Shown here one piece after another: positions 11,664 through 21,774 of a stretch of 64,000 nucleotides of DNA. The notes under the pieces are model-generated. The model saw nothing but the letters and a program-made list of their open reading frames with translations. It ran no database searches and was not told where the DNA came from. The DNA is taken from contig NZ_QQOH01000005.1 in the NCBI RefSeq assembly GCF_003345655.1, forward strand, positions 1 through 64,000, written 5' to 3'. The position numbers and the translations under genes were made by a program. Source of the stretch: Motiliproteus coralliicola (GTDB lineage: Bacteria > Pseudomonadota > Gammaproteobacteria > Pseudomonadales > Balneatricaceae). Within the stretch, counting starts at the first letter, position 1. Each line of letters starts with the position of its first letter.

Positions 11664-12137
11664 ATGTCTCTGGATAGAATCAATCGCAAGATTATTTCGA
11701 CGCTGCAGCGCGAAGCACGAATCACCAATCAAGAGCTGGCAGAACGGGTCGGGCTCTCTCCCAGCTCGTGCCTGAACCGGGTTAAAAAACTGGAGCAGCA
11801 GGGACTGATTGGCCCCTATCTGAGCGTGCTGAATCTGCCGGCACTGTGCCGTAGCGTCACCGTGATCGCCACCGTCAGTTTGAAGGACCAGAGCACCGAG
11901 GCATTCCGGCAGTTCCAGCAACAGGCCGGTGAGATTGACGAGGTGGTGGAGTGCTACACCGTCAGCGGCGCCTTCGATCTGTTTCTGAAGGTGGTGGCTG
12001 CGGATATGGGCCGCTACAACGCCATCAACGACCGCCTGCTAGATCTGCTACCCGGAAAGGTCAATATCAGCAGCCATGTGGTGCTGAACGAGGATAAGCC
12101 GTTTCGGGGTTATCCGTTGGGGGCGTTGTTGGATTAA
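11664..12137 (+). CDS. Lrp/AsnC family transcriptional regulator
   Basis: From the ATG at 11664 the product is 157 residues, the usual Lrp length, beginning MSLDRINRKIISTLQREARI. The helix-turn-helix reads TNQELAERVGLSPSSCLNRV, and a C-terminal RAM ligand-binding domain follows (VVECYTVSGAFDLFLKVVA). An upstream in-frame ATG at 11586 would add 26 residues without family character. Lrp proteins sense amino acids; its place among arginine genes suggests that it senses arginine, ornithine or a catabolite. It ends nine bases before the convergent GlxA-type regulator. Confidence 0.92.
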   Translation: MSLDRINRKIISTLQREARITNQELAERVGLSPSSCLNRVKKLEQQGLIGPYLSVLNLPALCRSVTVIATVSLKDQSTEAFRQFQQQAGEIDEVVECYTVSGAFDLFLKVVAADMGRYNAINDRLLDLLPGKVNISSHVVLNEDKPFRGYPLGALLD

Positions 12138-12146
12138 TGGTGTGAG

Positions 12147-13202
12147 TCAGGGCCGGTGCAGGCTCGACCGCTGTGGCGCCAGCTGCGGCGTTTCGGTCAA
12201 CCGTTTACGCTCTTCGCGGGGGGTGAGGCCGAAGTGGCTGCGAAAGGCGGTGCTGAAATGGGAGGCGCTGCTGAAGCCGCAGGCCAGTGCCACCTGAAGG
12301 ATCGGCTTATCGCTCTGCTGCAGCAACTGGCGGGCCCGCTCCATCCTCAGCTGCAGGTAGAATTTGGATGGCACCGTCTGCAGGTGCTTCTTAAACAGCC
12401 GCTCCAGATGCCGCCGTGACACTGCCACATGGTGGGCCAGGTCGTCGGTGCTGAGCGGCTCCTCGATATTGGCTTCCATCAGGGTCACCGCCTCGATCAG
12501 CTTGGGCTGGTTGGCACCGATCCGGTGCTTCAGCGGGATCCGCTGGCTGTCTTCGGCGCTGCGGATCCGCTCGCAGACGAACTGTTCGGAGATCGAGGCG
12601 GCCAGCTCCGAGCCGTGCTTCAATCCGATCAGAAACAGCATCATGTCCATCGCCGCGGTACCGCCGCTGCAGGTGTAGCGGCCTCCGTCGACCTCGAACA
12701 GGCTGTTGGTGATGCGGGTCTGGGGAAACTCTTCGCGTAGTTGGGCCAGGTCCCACCAGTGGATGGTGGCTTTGTAGCCGTCCAGCAAGCCGGCGCAGGC
12801 GAGCAGGTAGGAGCCGGTGCCGATACCACCGAACGCCATCGATCCCTGCGATTGACGTCGTAGCCAGGCCAGCACCTCTTCGTTGCCGGTACGTGCAATC
12901 GGACTGGCGCCGCAGACGAACAGCACGTCCAGATCGTTGCACTGCTCCAGGCCCCGATCGACCGCGGTCTGGACCCCGCTGGAGCTGATCACCGGATCGC
13001 CGTCGCGGCTGATCAGGCAGCTCTCATAGAGTGTTTCCCCACGAATCCAGTTGGCCATCTGCAGCGCTTCGATCGCCGACGAGAAGGCGATCAGCGAGTA
13101 GTTGGGCAGCAACAGAAAACCGAACCGCATCGGCGCGTTAGCGCTCGGCTGATCGGTGCTGCTTGGCGTTAGAGGGGATGGCATCCGTTTCGGCGTATCC
13201 AT
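12147..13202 (-). CDS. argR: GlxA/ArgR-type AraC-family transcriptional regulator
   Basis: The 351-residue protein has an N-terminal DJ-1/PfpI-like domain (residues about 24-190, starting MRFGFLLLPNYSLIAF, with FVCGASPIAR near 98) and a C-terminal AraC helix-turn-helix pair (about 235-335, LSTDDLAHHVAVSRRHLERL and ACGFSSASHFSTAFRSHFG). This is the architecture of Pseudomonas ArgR, which activates arginine catabolism genes. It is divergent from astC and so well placed to control it. The symbol is by analogy. The first 20 residues are poorly conserved-looking, so the start could be the ATG ahead of PSPLTPSS. Confidence 0.85.
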   Translation of the reverse strand: MDTPKRMPSPLTPSSTDQPSANAPMRFGFLLLPNYSLIAFSSAIEALQMANWIRGETLYESCLISRDGDPVISSSGVQTAVDRGLEQCNDLDVLFVCGASPIARTGNEEVLAWLRRQSQGSMAFGGIGTGSYLLACAGLLDGYKATIHWWDLAQLREEFPQTRITNSLFEVDGGRYTCSGGTAAMDMMLFLIGLKHGSELAASISEQFVCERIRSAEDSQRIPLKHRIGANQPKLIEAVTLMEANIEEPLSTDDLAHHVAVSRRHLERLFKKHLQTVPSKFYLQLRMERARQLLQQSDKPILQVALACGFSSASHFSTAFRSHFGLTPREERKRLTETPQLAPQRSSLHRP

Positions 13203-13243
13203 TGTTTTTGTTGTCGAGTGCCCGCCAGCGGCTGTCTGGCGAT

Positions 13244-13267
13244 ATGTAAGTTGCGAATATTTTACAT
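13244..13267. promoter_or_regulatory. Inverted repeat in the argR-astC divergent region
   Basis: ATGTAA and TTACAT are arranged as a perfect inverted repeat with a 12-base AT-rich spacer, 42 bases upstream of the argR-like start. This may be a binding site or overlap the argR promoter. Confidence 0.3.
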
Positions 13268-13306
13268 CTGGCCACTTTTTGCAACATTTTGGCAGCGGTT
13301 TAAAAG

Positions 13307-13331
13307 TCCAGGTCGCTTTGGCGCAATTCCT
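13307..13331 (+). promoter_or_regulatory. Candidate ArgR half-site upstream of astC
   Basis: TCCAGGTCGC (13307-13316) repeats the motif at 400-409. Here the continuation is TTTGGCGC then AA, so GGTCGC-N8-AA matches the Pseudomonas ArgR half-site TGTCGC-N8-AA with one change. It lies 111 bases before the astC start. Confidence 0.4.
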
Positions 13332-13408
13332 CCTCTGGGCCTGGCCCTTGTGGTTGGCGCATAATCAAGGCTCAATCGCAGGCTTCTATGCACCTTCTGC
13401 ATTTATAG

Positions 13409-14659
<1,251 letters not shown>

Positions 14660-14673
14660 TCCTGCGTTTGTTG

Positions 14674-14705
14674 TTAAGGGGCTGTTTATCAGCCCCTTTT
14701 TCTTT
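14674..14705 (+). terminator. Terminator of astC
   Basis: AAGGGGCTG and CAGCCCCTT form a perfect stem with a five-base loop, followed by TTTTTCTTTT, 15 bases after the astC stop. Confidence 0.93.
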
Positions 14706-14754
14706 TCGGCAAAGATGGCGGCAAGGCTGATTATCTTTGTTACCGGTAGTCCTT

Positions 14755-15214
14755 GTTGCGCTCTTCCCGAGCGCGTTCATTTCTTTTGCCCGCGCAAAAG
14801 AAACCGAACCAAAGAAAAAGCGCCCCGCTTGCTTGGTCGGCTTCGCCGACTTCGTTGCGCGTTGAACGGCCCGATGGGCTACGACGGAAACTCGCTCGCT
14901 ATGCTCTCTCAGACAGCCGACTACGCTGATCCATCGACCCGCTCAATGCTCACCGGCGCAAAAGGGGAGTGGGAGTTAATCCTGAGATGATGTGGTGTTG
15001 GCTGGCACGGCCTTAACCGCCCTTGACGCAGCCGAGCACTGTATAGGCAAACGGAAAAGTGACGATGGTTGTTTGAGGCCGCAGGCCGAGTTTCCATCGG
15101 AGCCCGTTTGCCTATTCAGCGCGCAGGGAAGCCCGAAGGGCCAAGTCATTGGGCAAAGCATTTTTTGGTTCGTTTTTGTTGCGACAAAAATGAACGCGCT
15201 CAGGGGAGCGCAAC
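14755..15214 (+). repeat. Interspersed element, copy 1
   Basis: About 460 bases are repeated in inverted orientation at 53355-53812. The ends are imperfect inverted repeats of each other over roughly 50 bases: each reads inward from TTGCGCTC through GAGCGCGTTCATTT to an A-rich GAACCAAA. The left end carries two small hairpins, GCGCTC/GAGCGC and CTTTTGC/GCAAAAG. Inside, CCGCCCTTGACGCAGCCGAG and GTCATTGGGCAAA are conserved between copies. There is no convincing gene, so this is a non-autonomous element or structured-RNA repeat. With the astC terminator it fills the 613-base gap before the sortase gene. Confidence 0.8.
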
Positions 15215-15272
15215 CAAAGCCATCAAACAGCTCAGCAATCCAGAACAAGCCCCTTGATTCAAGCCAGCCAAA

Positions 15273-15935
15273 TCAGATTACCCGCCGAACAGCCTCCTTA
15301 ACCCGGCCGATGACCGGCAGCATCGAACCATCAGCCTCCCCCGACACCTGATCAGAATCAACCGGTTCCGCCCAGACCAGAAACCGTAACGGCCCCCCCG
15401 GCTGCCAGTTCTCAAATGGGTAACAGGTCACCAGCAACAACCCATCTTGATCCGGATCCAAGCTGATGCCGCCGTCACGGCTGTCGACCACCCGGCGCTC
15501 GCTGACCCGATAACGCCGTTCGCCGGTTCGGCTCTGCAACCGAATCACCATCGACTCGCGTAACTGCGGCATAAAATCGAAGTGGGTATCGCGGTGACCG
15601 CTGATCAGGGTCACACCGGGCTCTCCGATATCGCGACCGGCATGGCTCAGCCCGGGGCCGAAGGCGAGGGTGCGGCCGCTGTCACCGTCGAGCACGATCT
15701 GATCGACCTGAAGCGACGGGATCTGCAATCGGCCGCGGGCGTGGGTGTCGGCCCAGGGCCAGGGTTTGATCGGTTGTGCGTTCGGATCGTATCTCATCGA
15801 AGTCCAGCTGTGATCGAGCAGTTGCTGGGCCAGCCAGGCCTTGGCCCAGATCCAGCCGCCGCTGCCCAGCTGCCAGCCTCCGGCCAGCAGCAGGGCGATC
15901 AGGCCCCATCGATTTCTCAGCAGGCGGATCAGCAT
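15273..15935 (-). CDS. Class GN (marine proteobacterial) sortase
   Basis: The 220-residue product has an N-terminal membrane segment (about 10-35) and the sortase core: catalytic histidine in SGHRDTHFDF, cysteine in LLVTCYPFENW, and arginine in GPLRFLVWAE. This matches the sortases found in marine proteobacteria together with a VIT/vWA target. The ATG at 15935 has GGAGG upstream and overlaps the target gene's end by seven bases, so the pair is coupled. It should act in the inner membrane on the C-terminal signal of its neighbour. Confidence 0.9.
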   Translation of the reverse strand: MLIRLLRNRWGLIALLLAGGWQLGSGGWIWAKAWLAQQLLDHSWTSMRYDPNAQPIKPWPWADTHARGRLQIPSLQVDQIVLDGDSGRTLAFGPGLSHAGRDIGEPGVTLISGHRDTHFDFMPQLRESMVIRLQSRTGERRYRVSERRVVDSRDGGISLDPDQDGLLLVTCYPFENWQPGGPLRFLVWAEPVDSDQVSGEADGSMLPVIGRVKEAVRRVI

Positions 15936-18064
15936 GGCAGAGCCTCCTGGGAACACTGGCGACGACCTTGCTGGCGCGGCTGAAACAGGGCCAGCAGTAG
16001 CGCGGCGAGCAGCAGGGCCAGTCCGATCAGCATCTGGCGTTGGGCCGGGGTGGCGGTTTTGGCCATGCCGAAGATCTTCTGGTGACTGCTGCCCTTGGCC
16101 AGTTCGGTTTTTTCGGCCTGGGTTTTCAGCGAAGACTGGCTGGGTCGAGCCGGGGTCTTGTCCACCGCCACCAGACTGGTGAATTTGGACACCAGCTGGT
16201 GGGCCAGGGCGGTGTCGATGATCTGTTGGCGTAGCTGCTGGCGCGGTTCGCCGGGGGCGGCGCGGCGGTGTTGGTCCATCAGCTCGGCGATCCGGGCCCG
16301 ACCCCAGAGCACCGGTACCGCCGGGTTGTTGCCGTTGGATTGCAGCTGGATTGTCTGTTGCCAGCGTTGATCGCCGATCCGACCGCTGAGTTGCAGTTGC
16401 TTCGGAGGCTGGTCGGCCCGGTAGCTCAGAATCAGCGGCTCGCCCCGGTACAGATCAGGAATCCTTGCCGGATAGCTTTGCAGCGCTTGGTCGCTGTCCA
16501 ATTGCAGGTCGGTCAGCAGCGGGGCGCGCAGTTTGTCCAACAGCGTTGCCATCTTCTGTTCCACCTCATGGCTGGCGCCGATATAAGTGAAGGTGCCGCG
16601 CCCGAGCTGGGCCGCCTTGGTCATAAAGTGGCTGTTGGGGGCCGAGCCGATGCCGATGGTGAACAGTCGGCGTTGACCGAGTTGCTGTTCGATCAGGTTG
16701 AACAGCGCATCCTCGTTGCCGACCGCACCGTCGGTGATAAACAGCACTTGCTCGACATAGCCAGCTTGAGGTGGCTGCGTGAGTGCCTGGTGGATGGCGC
16801 CGGCCATCTCGGTACCGCCATTGGCTTCGACCCCGGCCACCAGTCGTCGCGCCTTGGCTCGGTAGTGATCGTTTGCCGGTTGCGGCTGGCTGAACAGCGC
16901 GTAGCTGCTGTTGTTGAACAGGATCAGATTGAAACGGTCCTGCGGGCTCAGATCATCGATCGCCCGCAGCAGGCTCTGGCGCGCCTGGGCAATGGAATCG
17001 CCGTGCATCGAGCCGGAGATATCCAGGATCAGGGTGACCGCCCGTGGTAGTGGCTGCTCGGCGTTGGCAGTTGGGGGAACCAGCATCAACAGGCCGTAAT
17101 ATTGATCGCCCTGTTGGTGGGACAGCAGCGCAGCCTGGGGGGCCTGGCTTGGGGTCGGGGTCCAGACCAGCTCGAAATCGCGGTCGGCTTTCACCTGGGT
17201 GTCGGACAAGCGAATCCTGGCCTCGGTCGGACTGAGGCTTTCCACCTCGACGCCGTGGTAACTGCTGCGGACTTTTGCCAATTCAAAACCGGCATTGAGA
17301 TGAGCGCTGATCCGGACCCGATTGGGTAGCGACTGGCCGGGCTCGGCTACCGGCGGGGTGATCAGCGGGGCATCGGGCACCTGATCGGTCGGTGCGGCCC
17401 AGCCGAAACCGTCGCCATTGAGCTGAATTGGTGCGGACTCGGACAGCTGGGGCAGATCGCCGTGATGATCGTCGTCGGGGTTCATCGGTGACAGCGGCTG
17501 CCCGGGGATATAGCGCGGTAGGATCACCATCGGAAAGCGCAGCCGGAAGTCACCGCTGTCGTAGCGGGCCTGTTGCTGGTACTCGATCTCGATAGTGATG
17601 GTTTCACCGGGGCCGATATTGGCCACCGAAGTGGTGAAAATATTCGGTCGTTGCTGCTCGATCAGGCTGGTTCGCTGGCCGCTCTGCTTGGCCTGCTGAT
17701 AGGTCTTGCGGGCCTGCTGGCGCTCCTGAATTTCGCCTTCGATAATCCGCTCGCCGATCCGCATTCGCAATCGATCCACGGCGGCCTGTTCCGGCAGCGG
17801 GTAGCTGTAAACTCCTTCGACCCAGCCGCTGCCATCGTTACGGAACGTCTGGCTGACCCGGGTGCGCACCAGCAGTCCGGCGATCTCAAAATGTACCCCG
17901 GTCTGCTGCAGCAGCGCCTGCTGGCGGCTGCCTGACTCGCCGATCAGTTCCAGCCGAGCCGTTTCGGTCGGTCGAGTGTCCGCCTCCAGCGGGCTGGTGA
18001 TCGCCGCCGCCCAGCCGGACAGCAGCCACAGCAGCAGCGTGGTGGTTGCTTTAATCCTTAACAT
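15929..18064 (-). CDS. Sortase target protein with VIT and vWA domains
   Basis: From the ATG at 18064 (GGAGGG upstream) the protein has 711 residues. A signal peptide (TTTLLLWLLSGWAAA) is followed by a VIT domain (about 45-170, LLVRTRVSQTFRNDGSGWVE), a vWA domain (about 330-500, with the metal site LILDISGSMHGDS), and a C-terminal sorting-type tail. The tail has the motif AKTATPAQ, a hydrophobic segment of leucine and alanine, and an arginine-rich end. This is the architecture of the marine sortase target family. The protein probably stays membrane-anchored after processing by the adjacent sortase. Its ligand is unknown. Confidence 0.9.
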   Translation of the reverse strand: MLRIKATTTLLLWLLSGWAAAITSPLEADTRPTETARLELIGESGSRQQALLQQTGVHFEIAGLLVRTRVSQTFRNDGSGWVEGVYSYPLPEQAAVDRLRMRIGERIIEGEIQERQQARKTYQQAKQSGQRTSLIEQQRPNIFTTSVANIGPGETITIEIEYQQQARYDSGDFRLRFPMVILPRYIPGQPLSPMNPDDDHHGDLPQLSESAPIQLNGDGFGWAAPTDQVPDAPLITPPVAEPGQSLPNRVRISAHLNAGFELAKVRSSYHGVEVESLSPTEARIRLSDTQVKADRDFELVWTPTPSQAPQAALLSHQQGDQYYGLLMLVPPTANAEQPLPRAVTLILDISGSMHGDSIAQARQSLLRAIDDLSPQDRFNLILFNNSSYALFSQPQPANDHYRAKARRLVAGVEANGGTEMAGAIHQALTQPPQAGYVEQVLFITDGAVGNEDALFNLIEQQLGQRRLFTIGIGSAPNSHFMTKAAQLGRGTFTYIGASHEVEQKMATLLDKLRAPLLTDLQLDSDQALQSYPARIPDLYRGEPLILSYRADQPPKQLQLSGRIGDQRWQQTIQLQSNGNNPAVPVLWGRARIAELMDQHRRAAPGEPRQQLRQQIIDTALAHQLVSKFTSLVAVDKTPARPSQSSLKTQAEKTELAKGSSHQKIFGMAKTATPAQRQMLIGLALLLAALLLALFQPRQQGRRQCSQEALPC

Positions 18065-18227
18065 GGCGTTGCCCTCCGGTTGGTTTGGCTGGAGCGCCCG
18101 GGGTGCGGCGAACCCGCGGTGGGGCGTGCAGGAGCCGGTAATCGGGGTGGTAGGGCACCAGTCGGTAACGGGCGAGCTCTTCGGTGTTGAGTTGTGGATC
18201 GTCACTGATCGGAACGAAGTAAAGCAT
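18051..18227 (-). CDS. Small protein upstream of the sortase target
   Basis: A 58-residue reading frame starting MLYFVPISDDPQLNTEELAR has GAGG nine bases before the ATG and a strong preference for G or C at third codon positions, like its neighbours. Its stop overlaps the target gene's start by 14 bases, which suggests translational coupling. It has no signal peptide or membrane segment and is proline- and arginine-rich at its end. I do not recognise a family. Confidence 0.5.
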   Translation of the reverse strand: MLYFVPISDDPQLNTEELARYRLVPYHPDYRLLHAPPRVRRTPGAPAKPTGGQRHVKD

Positions 18228-18419
18228 GTCGGGTAACCTCGGCGATGTTTGGGGGAGGTTTGCATTACAGCAGTGCCGGGGTGACAGGTATGGGAGCGGG
18301 GGTGGAGAGAAAATGGAGCAAAAAGGGAGGCGGGTCGCGAACAGGCAGCGCTGCTCGTATCGGGTCTGGTACAGTGCAGATTGATAGGGCCTCAAAACAA
18401 TAACAACGGAAGTATTGAG

Positions 18420-19190
18420 ATGAATAATGCTCTGAATGCATTCAGCTTGGCGGGCCGGGTGGCACTGGTAAGCGGTGCCAGTTCGGGAATCGGCCGTGCG
18501 GTAGCGCAGGCCCTAGCGGCTGCCGGAGCCCAGGTGTTGGTCGTAGCGCGCCGCGCCGAAGCATTGCAACAAACGGTGGCGTTGATTGAGCAGCAGGGCG
18601 GTCAGGCGGCGGCGCTGGTCGCCGATCTGAGCGACTTTGATGGGTTGGCTGAACTGGTGGCGCGGGCTGGGGAGCCATTTGGTGCTCCGGACATTCTGGT
18701 TAATGCGGCCGGATTGAATCTGCGTCAGCGGGTAGACGAGATCAGCCCGCAAAGCTGGGATCAAACCCTGGATATCAATCTCAAGGTGCCGTTCTTTTTG
18801 GCGCGGGCCATGGTACCGGCGATGAAAGCCAAGGGCTGGGGGCGGGTGATCAATATCGCGTCGCTGCAGTCGCAGCGGGCGTTCGCCAACAGCCTGCCCT
18901 ACGGTGCCTCCAAGGGCGGTGTAGCCCAGATGACCCGGGCGATGGCCGAGGCCTGGTCGGCGGAGGGAATCGGCTGCAACGCGATTGCCCCGGGGTTTTT
19001 CCCCACCGAGCTGACCGCGCCGGTGTTTGAAGACTCGGACAGGTCGCAGCAGCTGGCCGATCAGACGGCAATCGGGCGCAATGGCCAACTGAGCGATCTG
19101 GATGGGCCGCTGATCTTTCTCTGCTCGCGTGCGTCGGACTATGTCACCGGCCAGGTGCTGTTTGTCGACGGCGGCTTTACCGCCAAGTGA
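18420..19190 (+). CDS. Short-chain dehydrogenase/reductase
   Basis: From the ATG at 18420, which has GGAAG upstream, the product is 256 residues, standard for classical SDR enzymes. The cofactor loop is GASSGIG near 20, the structural motif is VNAAG near 97, the catalytic serine lies in INIASLQSQ near 147 and the catalytic pair is in LPYGASKGGV near 160. A conserved-looking C terminus reads GQVLFVDGGFTAK. The pattern is near gluconate 5-dehydrogenase-type enzymes but the substrate cannot be assigned. It stands alone and converges with the MFS gene. Confidence 0.9.
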   Translation: MNNALNAFSLAGRVALVSGASSGIGRAVAQALAAAGAQVLVVARRAEALQQTVALIEQQGGQAAALVADLSDFDGLAELVARAGEPFGAPDILVNAAGLNLRQRVDEISPQSWDQTLDINLKVPFFLARAMVPAMKAKGWGRVINIASLQSQRAFANSLPYGASKGGVAQMTRAMAEAWSAEGIGCNAIAPGFFPTELTAPVFEDSDRSQQLADQTAIGRNGQLSDLDGPLIFLCSRASDYVTGQVLFVDGGFTAK

Positions 19191-19202
19191 GCGGCAGGGA
19201 CT

Positions 19203-19234
19203 CCCCGCACCGGGCTGTTTAGGTCGATGCGGGG
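19203..19234. terminator. Hairpin between convergent genes
   Basis: CCCCGCA and TGCGGGG can pair over an 18-base loop in the 71-base gap between the SDR and MFS genes. There is no T run, so it is at best a weak bidirectional terminator. Confidence 0.35.
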
Positions 19235-19261
19235 TTAAGGGGTTGGGCGCAGCGGCCGGTA

Positions 19262-21601
19262 TTACTGGTCGCTATCGGGACGATCTTCCAGCTTCATCAT
19301 CATATCGATCTCGTCGCTGTCGCTGCGCTCATTAAGCTCATCGATCAACTCGCTGGCAACTTCCGGGATCGCTTCGACCACGGCCACGGCCACATCCATT
19401 GCCTGTTCCGGTACCGCTTCGGAGATCCGAGAGACGAACTCGACCGCTTCCTGATTCAGCTCCTGCACTGCCTCTTCCGGCGTATTGATGGTGTCGATGG
19501 TGTCGATCAGCTCTTCGATCGCTTCATCGCTCTGACACTCGGATAGGTTGCCGGCATACTCTTCGGCGACCTGGGTGGCCACCTCCGGGATCGCTTCGAC
19601 CACGGCCACGGCCACATCCATCGCTTGTTCCGGTACCGCCTCGGAGATTCGGGAAACGAATTCCACCGCTTCCTGGTTCCGCTCCTGCACCGCCTCTTCC
19701 GGCGTATTGATGGTGTCGCTGGCTTTGATCAGCTCTTCGATCTCTTCATCGCTCTGAGTCTCGGACAGGTTGCCGACATACTCTTCGACAACCTGGCTAG
19801 CGGTGTCGGGGATCGCCTCGACCATGGTTACCGCCACATCCATCGCCTGCTCCGGTGCCAGCTCGGAAATGCTGGAGACCAGCTCAACGGCGGTCTGCTC
19901 GGTGGTGTCTTCTTCGCGGTCGGCCGGTCGTACAGCTTCGTGTTCTTCGGCCAGAACGCCGGCGTAGAACTCGGCCACTTCAACGGCAGATTCCGGATCG
20001 GCTCCGATCGCGGCGGCCGCCATTTCGACCCGCAGTTCCGGATTATCGGTACCGATCTGGGCCGCGACCTCGGCCACCTGCTCGGGCTCGGCATCGGCAA
20101 CCTGGGCGACCAGATCAGACGCAAGCTCAGGATTGGCGCTCACAATGGCGGAGGTGATCTCCGAGGCCTGATCGGGCACCGCTTCGATCATCGCTTCGTG
20201 CAGGCGCAGGCCATCGACGCCCTCGATGGCAGCGATTGCTCCAGCTATCTCGGCGACCTGCTCCGGCGAATTGATGGCAATTGCCTTGGCCATTCGAATC
20301 GCTGCAGCCGGATCGGTGTCCGCCACTGCGGCCGCCAGCTCGGCTTCGGCACTAAGCGGTGAATCCGGCTCCTGATATTCGGTCCGCGGGTCGAGATCCA
20401 CCACCGGGGGAACCGCCGCGGCTTGCATAACAAACTTCTCCTGCTGATCTGCCGGCAGGGCTTCACGGGCAAACATCCGATAGACCACGAAAATGCAGAG
20501 CAGCAGCTGCAGTACGCCCAGGAACCAGAACAGCGAGCTGTTGCCGAACTGCTCCATCACCAGCGAGGTGGAGTAGGGCCCGACGATGCCTCCCAACGAG
20601 AAGGCCAGGATCAAACAGCCCATACCGGCGACCATCTCGCTCTGGCGCAGTTTGTCGAAGGTTTCCGAAATGCTCAGTGGATAGGTACAGGCGATGATGC
20701 CGCAGGTAATGCCGGTGGCGACCGACATCGGCCAGAACAGGCTCTCATCGGCCAGCAGGGTGACGCTAAAGCCCACCAGCGTTGAGATGATCAGGCTGGC
20801 CAACAGTACGGTCCGGCGGTCAAACCGGTCCGACAGGTAGCCCACCGGGAACTGCAGAAGAAAGGCGCCCATGATCGCGGCACCCATATAGAGCGACAGC
20901 TGGAAATCGATGATGCCGTAGCTGTCGGCGAACACCGGCAGCATGTTGAACGCGGCGGAGTAGATCCAGCCGGACACAAAACAGCTGACAACCCCCAGCG
21001 GCGAGATCCGGTATAGCGCCAGCAGCGACATCGGTTCGATCTCTTCCACCGTCGGGCCGCTGCTGCGACTCAGGACGATCGGCACGATAGACGCACAGAG
21101 CAGAATACCGCTGAGTACGAACAGCACGGTGCCGGCCGGGCTGGCCAGGTTGATCAGGAACTGGCCGCAGAACAGCGCCACCAGGGTGACGACCTGGTAA
21201 AAGGCCAATACTTTGCCGCGGGTCTCCTTGGTGGAGCTCTCGCTGAGCCAGCTCTCCATCGCGGTGTAGGCACAGGCGTTACAGAAACCGATCAGGATCC
21301 GCATCGCGGCCCACAGAATCGGATCTGAGGCCAGGCTGCAAATCAGGATGCTGACTGCCGCCAACGCCAGGCAGCCGGCGAACATCCGGATATGTCCGGC
21401 CCGGCGGATCAGCAATCGAGCATAAATACCGCCCAGCAGCATGCCGACGAAATAGAGCGACAGCACCATACCGATGGTATCGGTGCCGAGCTGATCCATC
21501 CCCATGCGTACCGGCAGCAGAATATTAATCAGGCCGTTGCCCAGCATCATGATGAAACAGCTGATGAACAGCGAGGCAAACGAAAGCAGTGTCAGGCGCA
21601 A
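19262..21601 (-). CDS. MFS transporter with long repetitive acidic C-terminal tail
   Basis: The 779-residue protein starts at a TTG (21601). Residues 1 to about 395 form a 12-helix major facilitator domain, with inter-helix motifs YLSDRFDRR near 245 and RMLIGFCNACAYTAMESW near 100, resembling the YcaD/UMF-like MFS group. From about 395 onward lies a soluble, alanine- and glutamate-rich tail of about 380 residues, predicted helical, facing the cytoplasm. It ends in tandem 74-residue repeats (see 19265-19897), preceded by looser units of about 20-30 residues with PE at the helix starts. Most MFS proteins end within 20-40 residues of helix 12. Substrate and tail role are unknown. Confidence 0.85.
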   Translation of the reverse strand: MRLTLLSFASLFISCFIMMLGNGLINILLPVRMGMDQLGTDTIGMVLSLYFVGMLLGGIYARLLIRRAGHIRMFAGCLALAAVSILICSLASDPILWAAMRILIGFCNACAYTAMESWLSESSTKETRGKVLAFYQVVTLVALFCGQFLINLASPAGTVLFVLSGILLCASIVPIVLSRSSGPTVEEIEPMSLLALYRISPLGVVSCFVSGWIYSAAFNMLPVFADSYGIIDFQLSLYMGAAIMGAFLLQFPVGYLSDRFDRRTVLLASLIISTLVGFSVTLLADESLFWPMSVATGITCGIIACTYPLSISETFDKLRQSEMVAGMGCLILAFSLGGIVGPYSTSLVMEQFGNSSLFWFLGVLQLLLCIFVVYRMFAREALPADQQEKFVMQAAAVPPVVDLDPRTEYQEPDSPLSAEAELAAAVADTDPAAAIRMAKAIAINSPEQVAEIAGAIAAIEGVDGLRLHEAMIEAVPDQASEITSAIVSANPELASDLVAQVADAEPEQVAEVAAQIGTDNPELRVEMAAAAIGADPESAVEVAEFYAGVLAEEHEAVRPADREEDTTEQTAVELVSSISELAPEQAMDVAVTMVEAIPDTASQVVEEYVGNLSETQSDEEIEELIKASDTINTPEEAVQERNQEAVEFVSRISEAVPEQAMDVAVAVVEAIPEVATQVAEEYAGNLSECQSDEAIEELIDTIDTINTPEEAVQELNQEAVEFVSRISEAVPEQAMDVAVAVVEAIPEVASELIDELNERSDSDEIDMMMKLEDRPDSDQ
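19265..19897 (-). repeat. Tandem 222-base repeats inside the MFS gene
   Basis: Three units of 74 codons lie at 19897-19676, 19675-19454 and 19453-19265 (the last cut to 63 codons and diverging after its first half). Units 2 and 3 share 33 residues at their starts almost perfectly, with motifs EAVEFVSRISEAVPEQAMDV and AVVEAIPEVA; unit 1 is more diverged (SSISELAPEQAMDVAVTMVE). This is recent expansion by unequal exchange. Confidence 0.9.
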
Positions 21602-21774
21602 GGCGGTGGTCTCGTCAGGTGGTTAGCGACAGTACGAAGCGATAAGTATAGAAGAGCTGTGAGGACTCACAATGGCGCGATCTTATCTACCGATAGCAGC
21701 ATATTCAACGCCTAACGCTGAAAAAAGAACCACCTTAACGCAACCTTTGCAGCCAGGACCGGACGGCGTCAGTG

